Positions 1-8,754 are shown, counted from the stretch's first letter. The stretch: DNA of 64,000 nucleotides from Lysobacteraceae bacterium UBA6001 (GCA_002429615.1 DJAN01000286.1:23819-87818), one strand, 5' to 3'. The notes: generated from the letters alone by a model not told the origin. Made by a program: numbers and translations.

Positions 1-1
1 C

Positions 2-514
2 GCGTTTGATCAAGCATATGCACGAAAGGACTACGGCTCACTCGACGGCAAGGCACAGCGCGGGCTGCAGCTATTCCTCGGCAAGGCACAATGCAGCAGC
101 TGCCATCTCATATCAGGCAAACGTCCTGCATTCACGGATGGCCAATTCCATCACGCCAGTGTGGGCTTCGAGAAGATCGCCGGAAATATAAGGAACCTGC
201 AGCAAAGGCTTGAGGCAGCACGCGCCGGAGGCGATCCCATCGGACGCGTCATCCTTGCGGACCCGGACATTGCAGAGTTAGGTCGCTTCGCGGTCACCTC
301 AACGCCACAGGATCTTGGAGCGTTCCGCACTCCCAGCCTGCGCAATGTAGGGCGCACTGCGCCATATATGCATGATGGAAGCATAGCTACGCTCGAAGCC
401 GCTATCGAACACGAGCTCTACTACCGCGGGCTGGCCAGTGGCCAGCCCATCAAGTTAACGGTTGAAGAACAACATCAGCTTTCGGCTTTTCTGCGCACAC
501 TGGACAGCCCTTGA
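2..514 (+). CDS. Di-haem cytochrome c peroxidase / MauG family protein, C-terminal part (5' end outside window)
   Basis: This is the C-terminal haem domain of a periplasmic di-haem peroxidase of the CcpA/MauG type, which reduces peroxide or oxidises a partner using c-type haems. Reading in frame from base 2, a CSSCH haem-binding motif is encoded at 92-106, about 31 residues into the visible part. It is followed about 90 residues later by APYMHDGS, the conserved distal segment that supplies a methionine ligand in this family. About 170 residues are visible; the family usually has 330-400, so the first haem domain and signal peptide lie upstream of the window. Codons such as ATA, AGG and TTA are used, unlike the rest of the window. 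The family is clear; the exact substrate is not. Confidence 0.85.
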   Translation, partial: AFDQAYARKDYGSLDGKAQRGLQLFLGKAQCSSCHLISGKRPAFTDGQFHHASVGFEKIAGNIRNLQQRLEAARAGGDPIGRVILADPDIAELGRFAVTSTPQDLGAFRTPSLRNVGRTAPYMHDGSIATLEAAIEHELYYRGLASGQPIKLTVEEQHQLSAFLRTLDSP

Positions 515-528
515 TCGAGCGACCGACA

Positions 529-1002
529 TCAAGGCTTTGCGTGCTCCGCCATCTCAACAGGGAATATCTCGATTTCTTGCGTACCCGCGAGCTTTCCGTC
601 CAAGCTGATCTCAAATAGATAGCGGCCGGGTTTCCACTCGGGAGATGGCTCGAAACGAACGCTGGGCGTAGCCGCACTGGTGGCATTCAAGCGAACATCC
701 CGCGTAGCCACCGCGACACCTTCGGCGAGCGAGATCATCTTGACGGACAAATCCGCGGCGGCCGTGTGCCCTCTGGACTTTATCGCGATCTCAACAACAT
801 CGCCGGGAAACGCTGGGCGTAGCGACAAGTCGCCTGACCCGCCGACCGGTCGTGCCACAACCTCAATGATCTCCAGCTTTTTCTTGGTGGATTGCTGGCT
901 GTCGGCTGGTTCCAGCTCAGCAGGATTTCGACCACAGCCCGCGACTAACAAGATGCTTACGAAGACGGATGCTGCTACTGGACACCGGGTCTTTTGAATC
1001 AC
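529..1002 (-). CDS. Small putative lipoprotein of unknown function
   Basis: The product has 157 residues. It begins with a short basic segment, a hydrophobic stretch and a lipobox ending LLVAGC at about residues 18-23, so it should be a lipid-anchored envelope protein. The mature part looks like a single beta-sandwich: alternating strands, a PEWKPGRY segment and an EIEIFPVE ending, reminiscent of Ig-like domains, but I recognise no family. The start is GTG at 1000-1002, supported by GGAGG seven bases upstream. It converges on the di-haem peroxidase gene, with 14 bases between the stops. It shares the lower GC of the left end. The lipoprotein call is firm; the function is unknown. Confidence 0.75.
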   Translation of the reverse strand: MIQKTRCPVAASVFVSILLVAGCGRNPAELEPADSQQSTKKKLEIIEVVARPVGGSGDLSLRPAFPGDVVEIAIKSRGHTAAADLSVKMISLAEGVAVATRDVRLNATSAATPSVRFEPSPEWKPGRYLFEISLDGKLAGTQEIEIFPVEMAEHAKP

Positions 1003-1354
1003 CTTTTTGCCTCCATGCGAATTATTGACATCTTATTCGGAATCCGCCCAAAAAAAGCCAACCGGCTCGGATATCCAGTGCGAGGCGAAGTCGAATTCCG
1101 TCCCCCTATCCACTGCTCGCTTTATGGCGGACTCTCCCCATGATACGTCTCGTTCAGGATGGCGTGGCCCTACCGACAAGTCGGCGTATAGCCGATGGCG
1201 CGCAGCCCTCGCACAACCCCACATTGAAACACGGGGACGGCACGGAGCGCCTACGATCCAGGCTCATCAATGGCAGGGCAGCCCCATCCACCCTACCCTG
1301 ATCGCATACGCTCCCCAACCTCAAAGCGTGGCACGCAACCGCCACGGAGGCGCT
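1003..1354. other. Gene-free stretch between a lipoprotein gene and marC
   Basis: No open frame here looks like a protein. It holds the divergent upstream regions of the lipoprotein (minus) and the MarC-like gene (plus). There are two small inverted repeats, CCGAC-AA-GTCGG at 1173-1184 and an overlapping CGGC/GCCG at 1182-1194. The composition is lower in GC than the sequence to the right and rises to the window norm around 1340. I see no clear promoter, tRNA or attachment site. Confidence 0.5.
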
Positions 1355-2029
1355 ATGTGGAATGACTTCACCCAGATCTTCCTGCTGGTCTTCACCGGCC
1401 TGTTGCCGGTCGTGAACCCGCCCGGCTCGGCCTTGATCGTGCTCGGCCTGGTGCCGGATGCCAGCCCACGCCAGCGCGCCTGGCTGGCCCGGGGCATCGC
1501 CCTCAACAGCCTGCTGATGCTGGCCGCCTCAATCGGCATCGGCGCCTACGTGCTGTCGTTCTTCGGCATCTCGATCCCGGTGCTGCGCCTGGCCGGTGGC
1601 GCGGTGATCGCCGCCACCGGCTGGAAGCTGCTCAATGCCCCGGCGCAGATCGACCACAGCGTCGCCGCCGGCGTGGCCGAGGCCGCGTCCGATGCCGAAG
1701 AGGAATCGCTGCGTTCGCAGCTGTTCTATCCGCTGACCTTGCCGATCACCGTCGGCCCCGGCTCCATCGCGGTGGCGATCGCCTTGGGTACCAGCTCGCC
1801 GCGGGAAGGCCCGCTACCCGTTCACATCGCCGCGGCGGGCACCGCACTGCTTGCACTATGCGTGCTGATCTACCTGTGCATGCGTCATGCCTGGCGGCTA
1901 CGGCGCGTGCTCGGCAACACCGGCACCCAGGTCACGCTGCGGCTGCTGGCGTTCGTAATCCTGTGCATCGGCGTACAGATCGGCTGGCTCGGCATATCGG
2001 AACTGATCGCCACCCTGCCCCGCGCCTGA
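1355..2029 (+). CDS. MarC family integral membrane protein
   Basis: The product has 224 residues with about six hydrophobic segments. The N-terminal LLPVVNPPGSALIVLGL and the central LPITVGPGSIAVAIALG are the two repeated half-motifs of the MarC (UPF0056) family, each with its conserved Pro/Gly pair. Members sit in the inner membrane; despite the name (multiple antibiotic resistance locus) no transport activity is established. I chose the ATG at 1355 because GGAGG lies at 1346-1350 and the family motif starts within 15 residues; the frame is open further upstream but that stretch is low-complexity and non-coding in character. Its last codons form one arm of a strong hairpin (2015-2048). Confidence 0.88.
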   Translation: MWNDFTQIFLLVFTGLLPVVNPPGSALIVLGLVPDASPRQRAWLARGIALNSLLMLAASIGIGAYVLSFFGISIPVLRLAGGAVIAATGWKLLNAPAQIDHSVAAGVAEAASDAEEESLRSQLFYPLTLPITVGPGSIAVAIALGTSSPREGPLPVHIAAAGTALLALCVLIYLCMRHAWRLRRVLGNTGTQVTLRLLAFVILCIGVQIGWLGISELIATLPRA

Positions 2030-2048
2030 TCGATCAAGCGCGGGGCAG
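2015..2048. terminator. Hairpin between convergent marC-like and sulfatase genes
   Basis: Perfect 11-base arms (CTGCCCCGCGC at 2015-2025 and its complement at 2038-2048) enclose a 12-base loop. The left arm and loop contain the last codons and stop of the MarC-like gene. There is no T-run on either side. It probably terminates both convergent transcripts. Confidence 0.65.
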
Positions 2049-2060
2049 CCTCGCTGCGGC

Positions 2061-3563
2061 TCAGTTGGTCCGCATCGTCTCCAGTTCCTTCAGCCGCTTC
2101 ATCGCGTCCTGCTGCTGCAGCAGGCCATAGTTGATACCCGCGGCATTGAGCGAGCTGCCAGCCTGGTACGGATAGTCGCCAAAGTCAGAGAAGAACTCCT
2201 TGATGAGCCCTTGGATGGGCACGAGGATCCACATCTGCTGGCCGACGAACCGCATCGCCTCGCCCCCCTCCTCCAGGCCGCGCTCATACGGATCCATGCG
2301 TAGATTCGTGACCGTGGCCCATGCGGGAACCGAGCGCGTGGCGGTGGCGATGTTGCCGTGGCTGGCGACCGCGAAACTGACCTTCCAGTCCGCGTAGCGC
2401 ACCGCATTGAGGTTGCCGCCCTGGTCGAAGTAATACAGCGCCTTGCGCGGACCTTCCTTGTCCTTGCCATGGAAATACGGCCCGAAGTCATGGCCATCCA
2501 GGTGTACCTTGAAGGTCTTGCCGCCGGCTTTGAACCCCTTCCTCATCTTGCCCACGACATCATCCACGCCCGCTGCCGCGCACAGGGTCGGGAACCAGTC
2601 GATCAGCGAGATGATGTCGTTGTAGGCCGTGCCCGGTTTGATCACGCCCGGCCAGCGCGCCATCATCGGGATGCGCATGCCGCCTTCCCAGGTCGTACCC
2701 TTCTCGCCGCGGAACGGCGTCATCGCGCCATCCGGCCACAGCGCGATCTCGGCGCCGTTATCGGTGGTGTACAGCACGATGGTGTTGTCGGCGACGCCCA
2801 GCTTGTCGAGCTGGTCCAGCAGCTGGCCCACATGTCCATCGTGTTCCACCATGCCGTCGGCATGCAGACCCTTGCCGGTGACGCCGTCCGACTCCGGCTT
2901 GAGGTGGGTGAACACGTGCATGCGCGTGGTGTTGAACCAGACGAAGAACGGATTGTCGTCCTTCACGCTCTTGTCGATGAACTTCTGCGCCGCGCCCAGG
3001 AACTCCTCGTCCACGGTCGGCATGCGCTTCTTGTTGAGCGGGCCGGTGTCTTCGATCTTGCCACCAGCATGCGAATGGATCACGCCACGCGGGCCGTATT
3101 TCTTCTTGAACGCGGGGTCTTTCGGATAGAAGTAGCCTTCCGGCTCTTCTTCCGCGTTGAGGTGGTACAGGTTGCCGAAGAATTCGTCGAATCCGTGATT
3201 GGTCGGCAAGTGCTGGTCCTGGTCACCCAGGTGGTTCTTGCCGAACTGCCCGGTCGCATAGCCGGCGGTCTTGAGCACGTCGGCAATCGTCGGCATCCAG
3301 TCGGCGATGCCGTGCGGGTCGCCCGGCATGCCGATCGTCAGCAGGCCGGTGCGGAAAGGCTCCTGGCCCAGAATGAACGAGGCACGGCCGGCGGTGCAGC
3401 TCTGCTGGCCATAGGAATCGGTGAACAACGCACCTTCGTTGGCAATGCGGTCGATGTTCGGGGTCTGGTAACCCATCAGCCCGCGCGTATAGGCGCTGAT
3501 CTGGGGAATACCAATGTCATCACCGAAGATGACCAGGATGTTGGGCTTCTTTGCAGCAGGCAT
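2061..3563 (-). CDS. Sulfatase (arylsulfatase type), cytoplasmic-looking
   Basis: A type I sulfatase hydrolyses sulfate esters with a formylglycine made from an active-site cysteine. The 500-residue product starts KKPNILVIFGDDIG (metal-binding Asp pair), then has SCTAGRAS around residue 57, the C-x-A-x-R signature where the Cys is converted. Further conserved pieces are GKNHLGD and TTDNGAE. I prefer ATG at 3561-3563, with GGAG at a suitable distance, over an upstream GTG. No signal peptide is present, which is uncommon for secreted arylsulfatases, and no maturase gene is visible in the window. The substrate cannot be deduced. It stands alone, convergent with marC and upstream of the pump operon's end. 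Confidence 0.9.
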   Translation of the reverse strand: MPAAKKPNILVIFGDDIGIPQISAYTRGLMGYQTPNIDRIANEGALFTDSYGQQSCTAGRASFILGQEPFRTGLLTIGMPGDPHGIADWMPTIADVLKTAGYATGQFGKNHLGDQDQHLPTNHGFDEFFGNLYHLNAEEEPEGYFYPKDPAFKKKYGPRGVIHSHAGGKIEDTGPLNKKRMPTVDEEFLGAAQKFIDKSVKDDNPFFVWFNTTRMHVFTHLKPESDGVTGKGLHADGMVEHDGHVGQLLDQLDKLGVADNTIVLYTTDNGAEIALWPDGAMTPFRGEKGTTWEGGMRIPMMARWPGVIKPGTAYNDIISLIDWFPTLCAAAGVDDVVGKMRKGFKAGGKTFKVHLDGHDFGPYFHGKDKEGPRKALYYFDQGGNLNAVRYADWKVSFAVASHGNIATATRSVPAWATVTNLRMDPYERGLEEGGEAMRFVGQQMWILVPIQGLIKEFFSDFGDYPYQAGSSLNAAGINYGLLQQQDAMKRLKELETMRTN

Positions 3564-3661
3564 GGCACGCTCCACCGGAAGGGTGGGTAGAGCTTGTGCC
3601 TTCGATGCTTCGCTGGCGTCAGTAACCTTTCCGGACTGATTGCGGTATTTCTACTGAGAGT

Positions 3662-3691
3662 CCATCGCCACCCTGCCCCGGGTGGCGATGG
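3662..3691 (-). terminator. Hairpin terminator after the RND pump operon
   Basis: Perfect 12-base arms (CCATCGCCACCC and complement) enclose a six-base loop, 10 bases beyond the stop of the RND transporter gene. There is no strong T-run, as for most hairpins in this window. Confidence 0.7.
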
Positions 3692-3701
3692 TCCCACCGA
3701 G

Positions 3702-6700
3702 TCAGCTCTGGCCGTCGACCACACCGTGCGGATGCGACGAGCGGTGGCGGAACTTCCGCGACACCCATTCACCCAGGTCGTCCACCACCGTGAACGCCGC
3801 CGGGATCACGATCAGGCTCAGCAGCGTGGAGGTGATCAGGCCGCCAATCACCGCGATCGCCATCGGCGCACGGAAGCTGGAGTCGCCCGCGAAGCCCAGC
3901 GCGATCGGCATCATGCCCGCGCCCATGGCCAGCGTGGTCATGATGATCGGCTGCGCGCGCTTGCGGCAGGCGTCCACCAAGGCATCGTGCTGGCTCAGCC
4001 CATGCTCGTCCTCGGCGATCACCGCATAGTCCACCAGCAGGATCGAGTTCTTGGTGGCGATGCCGATCAGCATCAGCAGGCCGATCAGCGCGGGCAACGA
4101 CAACATGTTCTGGGTCAGCAGCAGCGCGCCGAACGCACCCCCCGCGCACAGCGGCACCGCCGCCAGGATGGTCACCGGCATCAGCGCATGGTTGAACAGC
4201 AGCAACAGCACCATGTAGATGCACACCAGGCCGGCGGCCATCGCCAGCAGGAAGCCGATGAACAGCTCGACGAAGACTTCCGCGTCGCCGGTATTGAGGA
4301 AGCTCACGCCGGGCGGCAGGTGCTTCACGCTCGGCAGCTCCTGCACCTGCTTCATCACATCGCCCAGCGGCCGCCCGTTGAGCTCGGCGGTCAAGGTGAC
4401 ATTACGCTGGCGCTGGTAGCGCGAGATCTGCGACGGGCCGCTGCCCATGTCGATGTCCGCCACCGCCGACAACGGCACCGGGCCGTATCGCCCGGGCACC
4501 CGCAGCTGCCCGATCAACGCCGGGTTGGCCAGCGTCGCCTCGGCGAAACCGACCCGGATGGGCACCTGACGATCCGGCAGGTTGAGCTTGGCCAGCCGCT
4601 GCTCGTAGTCGCCCGCGGTGGCGATGCGTGCGGCTTCGGCAATGTCCGCCGTGGCCACGCCCAGGTCGGCGGCACGCGCCGAATTGGGGACGATCTGGAT
4701 TTCCGGCCGCAGCAGCGAGGCGGTGGACGTCACGCTACCCAGTCCCTGGATGCCGCGCAGGTCGCGTTCGAGTGCGGTGGAGGCGTCCTGCAGCCGCTGC
4801 GGATCGTCTCCCGACAGCACCAGCTGCAGCAGGTTGCCCGGCTCGGAACTCACATAGCTCACGCGCACGCCCGGCAGATCCGCCAGTCGCGCACGCGCAT
4901 CGCGCTCTAGTTCACGCTGGTCACGCTTGCGGGTGTCGGCCACGCCCCAGTCCAGGATCAGCGTCGCCTTGCGCGCATCCGCCACGCCCGTGGTGGAGGG
5001 ATCACCCAGATCGAGCACGCTGCCCACCGCGGTATAGACCTGCTTGAGCTCGGGCATGTCCTTCAGCAGCGCACGCGCGTGCTCGGAAACCGCCACCGTC
5101 TCCTGCAGGCGCGTGCCGGGCGGCAACTCCAGGCTCAGATTGCTGCGGCCCAGGTCCGATTGCGGAATGAAGGTCTTGGGAATGAAGGGCACCAGCCCCA
5201 CCGAGGCGACGAACAGGCCCGTGGCGATCCACAACGTGCGCCCACGATGGCGCAGCGCCGCGTCCACCCAGCCCAGGTACCAGCGCATCAGGCGCGAGTC
5301 GCCCTTCTCCTCGCCGTGCGGCTTGAGGATGTAGGCGGCCATCATCGGCGTCAGCAGACGTGCCACCAGCAGCGAGAACAGCACGGCGGTGGCCGCGGTC
5401 CAGCCGAACTCCCGGAAGAACTTGCCGGCGATGCCCGGCATGAACGCCACCGGCACGAATACCGCCGCCAGCGTCAGCGAGGTGGCGATCACCGCATTGC
5501 CGATCTCGCCGGCCGCTTCGCGCGCCGCTTCCAGCGGAGGCTTACCCATGCGCAGGTGGCGGACGATGTTCTCGATCTCCACGATCGCATCGTCGACCAG
5601 GATGCCTACCACCACCGACAACGCCAGCAGCGTGATCATGTTCAGGGTGAAGCCGAACCAGTACATCACCGCGAACGTCGGGATGATCGACAACGGCAGC
5701 ACCAAGGCCGACACCCAGGTGGCCCGCCAGTCGCGCAGGAACAGCCACACCACCAGCAACGCCAGCAGCGCACCTTCATAGAGCATCGTCATCGACGAGT
5801 CGTAGGAGCGATGGGTTTCATCGATGGCGGTGGTCACCAGGCGGAAGTCGATACCCGGATGCGCGGCCTTGAGGTTGTCCAGCGCCTCGTGCACGCCCGC
5901 TTCCACCTTCACCTCGCTGGAGCCGCGCGTGCGCGACATCGAGAACGCCACCACGTCCTTGCCGTCGAGCAGCGCCGCTTCGGCCGGGTCGGCGGCGGCA
6001 TCGGTCACATGCGCCAGGTTGGATAGGCGCACCGCGCGGCCGTCGGGCAGGCTGATCGAATAGTCCCGCAACGCCTGCGCATCGCCCACCGTACCCAGCG
6101 TGCGGATGGTCTGCTGCGCGCCCTCCAGTTCGGCCTTGCCACCAGCGCGCTCCACCTGGATCTGCGCCAGCTGCTGCGATACGGCTCCGGCGGTGATGCC
6201 GAAGGCCAGCAGCGCATTAGGGTCCAGGTCCACCCGCACCTGGCGCTGCACGCCGCCCACGCGGGTGACGCGCGCCACGCCGGGCACGCCGTACATCGCC
6301 CGAGAGACATCGCGGTCGACGAACCAGCTGGCCTCGTCGGCGGTCATGCCCGGCGCCACCAGCGCATAGGTCATCAGCGAGCCGCCGATATCGACCTTGG
6401 AGATCACCGGCTCCTGGATGTCCTGCGGCAGGTCGGTGCGGATGCGGGTGACCGCATCACGGGTGTCGTCGAGCGCGGTGGCCAGATCGGCCTCGAGCTG
6501 GAATTCAATCTGGGTGGTACTCACGCCTTCGCTGACGGTGGACATCACCCGCTTGACGTTGTTCACGGTGGCGACCGAATCCTCCACCTTGCGCGTGACC
6601 TCCGCCTCCAGCTGGCTCGGCGAGGCGCCCGGCTGGGTGACGGTAACGGTGGTCATCGGGAAAGCGATATCCGGGAAACGCGCGACCGGCAGTTGATGGA

Positions 6701-6785
6701 AGCCCCACAGGCCCGCCACGCACAACACGAAGAACACCAGCAGCGCGGGCAACGGGCGTTTGATCGCCCAGGCGGAGAAATTCAT
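3702..6785 (-). CDS. RND family efflux transporter, inner-membrane permease
   Basis: This 1027-residue protein is the inner-membrane proton-driven pump of a tripartite efflux system. The N-terminus (KRPLPALLVFF..., then a periplasmic porter domain beginning FPDIAFPMTTVTVTQPGASPSQLE) and the repeated two-halves layout of six membrane segments each are typical of HAE-type RND pumps. VVGILVDDAIVEIENI near residue 400 is the fourth membrane helix with the paired Asp of the proton relay. Its ATG overlaps the stop of the membrane fusion protein gene by four bases (ATGA), so the two are translationally coupled. No outer-membrane channel gene is adjacent, so it probably uses a TolC-like protein encoded elsewhere. 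Drug or metabolite specificity is not evident. Confidence 0.95.
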   Translation of the reverse strand: MNFSAWAIKRPLPALLVFFVLCVAGLWGFHQLPVARFPDIAFPMTTVTVTQPGASPSQLEAEVTRKVEDSVATVNNVKRVMSTVSEGVSTTQIEFQLEADLATALDDTRDAVTRIRTDLPQDIQEPVISKVDIGGSLMTYALVAPGMTADEASWFVDRDVSRAMYGVPGVARVTRVGGVQRQVRVDLDPNALLAFGITAGAVSQQLAQIQVERAGGKAELEGAQQTIRTLGTVGDAQALRDYSISLPDGRAVRLSNLAHVTDAAADPAEAALLDGKDVVAFSMSRTRGSSEVKVEAGVHEALDNLKAAHPGIDFRLVTTAIDETHRSYDSSMTMLYEGALLALLVVWLFLRDWRATWVSALVLPLSIIPTFAVMYWFGFTLNMITLLALSVVVGILVDDAIVEIENIVRHLRMGKPPLEAAREAAGEIGNAVIATSLTLAAVFVPVAFMPGIAGKFFREFGWTAATAVLFSLLVARLLTPMMAAYILKPHGEEKGDSRLMRWYLGWVDAALRHRGRTLWIATGLFVASVGLVPFIPKTFIPQSDLGRSNLSLELPPGTRLQETVAVSEHARALLKDMPELKQVYTAVGSVLDLGDPSTTGVADARKATLILDWGVADTRKRDQRELERDARARLADLPGVRVSYVSSEPGNLLQLVLSGDDPQRLQDASTALERDLRGIQGLGSVTSTASLLRPEIQIVPNSARAADLGVATADIAEAARIATAGDYEQRLAKLNLPDRQVPIRVGFAEATLANPALIGQLRVPGRYGPVPLSAVADIDMGSGPSQISRYQRQRNVTLTAELNGRPLGDVMKQVQELPSVKHLPPGVSFLNTGDAEVFVELFIGFLLAMAAGLVCIYMVLLLLFNHALMPVTILAAVPLCAGGAFGALLLTQNMLSLPALIGLLMLIGIATKNSILLVDYAVIAEDEHGLSQHDALVDACRKRAQPIIMTTLAMGAGMMPIALGFAGDSSFRAPMAIAVIGGLITSTLLSLIVIPAAFTVVDDLGEWVSRKFRHRSSHPHGVVDGQS

Positions 6786-7882
6786 CGGGCACCCGCCTTG
6801 GCGGTCGCGGCGACCACGCGCACGCGATCGCCCTCACCCAGGAAACCGGCACCGTCCACCACCACCTGCTCGCCGGCCTTCAGGCCATCGACAATCTCGG
6901 TGCGTCCCTGCGCCACCTGCCCGGTACGCACACGCTTGCGCTGCGCCTGCTGCTTGTCGCTGACGGTGAACACGTAGCTGTGGCCATCGCGCTGCACGAT
7001 CGCGGCACTGGGGATGGTCAAGGCCTGGCCATCGCCGGTGACGATGCGGCCTTCGACATAGACCCCCGGCTTGAGCGGACCGGGCGTCGGCAGATCCGCG
7101 TAGATGGTGCCGGTGCGGGTCTGCGAATCGACGCCCGGGCTGACCGCGCGGATGCGGCCGAGGATGTCCTGGCCGGCATACGGCAGGGTCACGGTGTTGC
7201 CGACGGCCACGCCGGCAAGCTGCGCCTCGGAGAGTTCCGCGCGCCATTCCAGGCGGTTGTCGCGGATCAGGCGCAACAGCTCGCTGCCGGCGGACACCAC
7301 CTGCCCCGGCTGCACGAGGCGCTTGGAGATCACGCCATCGGCGGGCGCACGCAGTTCGGCGAAGTCGCGCTGGAGCTTGGCCGCATCGCGGCGCGCGCGT
7401 GCGGTGGCGGTCTGCGCTTCGGCATCGGTGCGGGTGGCGCGCAGTTCATCCAGGCTGCTGGCGCTGATCAACTTCTCGGTGGCCAGCTTGGCGCCACGCT
7501 CGTAGTTCAGGCCGGCCAGTTCCTGCGCGGTCTGCGCCTGTCGCAACGATGCATCGGCCTGCGCCAGTTCGCTGTCGAGCGTGCGGTGGTCGAGTTCGAG
7601 CAGCACCTGCCCCTGCTTGACCCACTCGCCCACATCGACCTTCAGCGCGGTCACGCGCTGGCCACTCAGCTCGACGCCGAGCTGCATCTCCTCGAACGCG
7701 GACACCGGGCCGGAGACCAGTACGGTACGCGCCATCTGCTGGGTCTGCGCCGGGGCCACGCTCACGGCCAGCGCGGACGTCTCGGCGGCGGCATCCCCGG
7801 ACGACTTGTCCGAGCCACCGCAGGCGGAAACCAACAACACGATCAGAACAGGGAAAGACCAACGCAGGAGGTGGACACGCAT
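6782..7882 (-). CDS. RND efflux periplasmic adaptor (membrane fusion lipoprotein)
   Basis: The adaptor links the inner-membrane RND pump to an outer-membrane channel. The 366-residue product begins MRVHLLRWSFPVLIVLLVSACGG, a lipoprotein signal with the Cys at about residue 20. It then has a beta-barrel strand, a lipoyl-like segment (DVGEWVKQGQVLLELD), a long Ala/Gln-rich coiled coil (about residues 85-160), a second lipoyl half (APADGVISKRLVQPGQVV) and the C-terminal membrane-proximal domain. I use ATG at 7882, where the lipoprotein signal begins; an in-frame ATG 33 bases upstream lacks a better ribosome site. It overlaps the pump gene by four bases and follows the tetR gene by 102 bases. Confidence 0.93.
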   Translation of the reverse strand: MRVHLLRWSFPVLIVLLVSACGGSDKSSGDAAAETSALAVSVAPAQTQQMARTVLVSGPVSAFEEMQLGVELSGQRVTALKVDVGEWVKQGQVLLELDHRTLDSELAQADASLRQAQTAQELAGLNYERGAKLATEKLISASSLDELRATRTDAEAQTATARARRDAAKLQRDFAELRAPADGVISKRLVQPGQVVSAGSELLRLIRDNRLEWRAELSEAQLAGVAVGNTVTLPYAGQDILGRIRAVSPGVDSQTRTGTIYADLPTPGPLKPGVYVEGRIVTGDGQALTIPSAAIVQRDGHSYVFTVSDKQQAQRKRVRTGQVAQGRTEIVDGLKAGEQVVVDGAGFLGEGDRVRVVAATAKAGAR

Positions 7883-7984
7883 GAGGCACTCTGTGATCAA
7901 AGGTGATGGGAACATCGCCGGACGGGGACACGCTTGCGTTGGCGGGCGGGCGACAGGAGGAAACGGAAAAACCGGGCGGGTGGC

Positions 7985-8626
7985 CTAGGGGCGCTGCGGC
8001 GGCACCAGCCGCAGGGCGACGCCATCCAGCAGCAGGCCGACGCCCTGTACGAAGCGGCGTTCGAGGTCAGGCTCGGTCAGGAAGTGGCGGGCCTGCCAGC
8101 AATAGGGGAAACGGCTCTCGGCCATCGCCAGGAAGGCCTGCTCCACGTCCTCCATGCCGGCACCGTTCTCGGGCAGCGACTGCTCCTCGATCACGAAGCC
8201 GAGCACGTAATAGATGAGGTCCATCGCCGTGGTGGCGGCGAAGTCGATCGACGCACCCGCCTGGGCCAGTGCCGCGATCGTGGTCTCGGCGACCCGCATC
8301 ACGTTCTCGGTGGCCAGGTAGGTACCGGCGTAGACGCGGGCGCCATCGCGATGCGCCTTGAAGGCATGGCGGAACTCGTGCGCCAGCTGCAGCAGCGTCG
8401 CGCGCCAGGACTGCCCTTCCGGCACATGGCGGGCCACGTCGTGGATCAGCGCGTCGGCCATGGCGTCGACCAGCGCCTGCTTGCTCTTGAAATGCCAGTA
8501 CAGCGACGGCGCGCGGATGCCCAGCTGGCACGCGACCTTGCGCAGGCTCACGCCCTCCCGCCCTGCTTCGTCGAGCAGGCGGAACGCGGCAGCCACGATT
8601 TGCTCCTTCCCGATCGACCTGCGCAT
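7985..8626 (-). CDS. TetR family repressor of the RND pump operon
   Basis: The 213-residue product has an N-terminal TetR helix-turn-helix at about residues 26-52 (VSLRKVACQLGIRAPSLYWHFKSKQAL) and a C-terminal ligand/dimer domain of the classical tetracycline-repressor kind. ATG at 8624-8626 is used because the DNA-binding domain begins at once; the longer frame only adds sequence that overlaps the operators. Two palindromes with CTAAC...GTTAG arms lie 8-45 bases upstream. The gene is first in line with the adaptor and pump genes, and no second promoter-like operator precedes the adaptor, so it probably autoregulates and thereby represses the whole operon. The inducer is unknown. Confidence 0.9.
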   Translation of the reverse strand: MRRSIGKEQIVAAAFRLLDEAGREGVSLRKVACQLGIRAPSLYWHFKSKQALVDAMADALIHDVARHVPEGQSWRATLLQLAHEFRHAFKAHRDGARVYAGTYLATENVMRVAETTIAALAQAGASIDFAATTAMDLIYYVLGFVIEEQSLPENGAGMEDVEQAFLAMAESRFPYCWQARHFLTEPDLERRFVQGVGLLLDGVALRLVPPQRP

Positions 8627-8633
8627 GCCCAGC

Positions 8634-8671
8634 CTAACGCCGTTAGTCGGCCGCGAATCTAACAGCGTTAG
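8634..8671. promoter_or_regulatory. Twin TetR operators
   Basis: CTAACGCCGTTAG at 8634-8646 (six-base arms around one central base) and CTAACAGCGTTAG at 8659-8671 (five-base arms) are near-identical 13-mers with centres 25 bases apart. They sit immediately upstream of the tetR start. Two adjacent dimer sites are common for TetR regulators; binding by this particular protein is inferred from position. Confidence 0.75.
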
Positions 8672-8754
8672 GCAGGCCCGGCAAGCCCGCACCTGGCCGC
8701 TTCCTGCCCGGCGCGGGCCCGCGACCGAACCGCACAGGCGAAAAAGCGAATCCC

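Noticed and set aside
1052-1070. Possible intrinsic terminator on the minus strand (AGCC/GGCT stem followed by a T-run)
   Set aside because: The stem has only four base pairs and no minus-strand gene ends upstream of it.
1007-1354. N-terminal extension of the MarC-like protein
   Set aside because: No conserved residues, low-GC non-coding character, and a good ribosome site just before the ATG at 1355.
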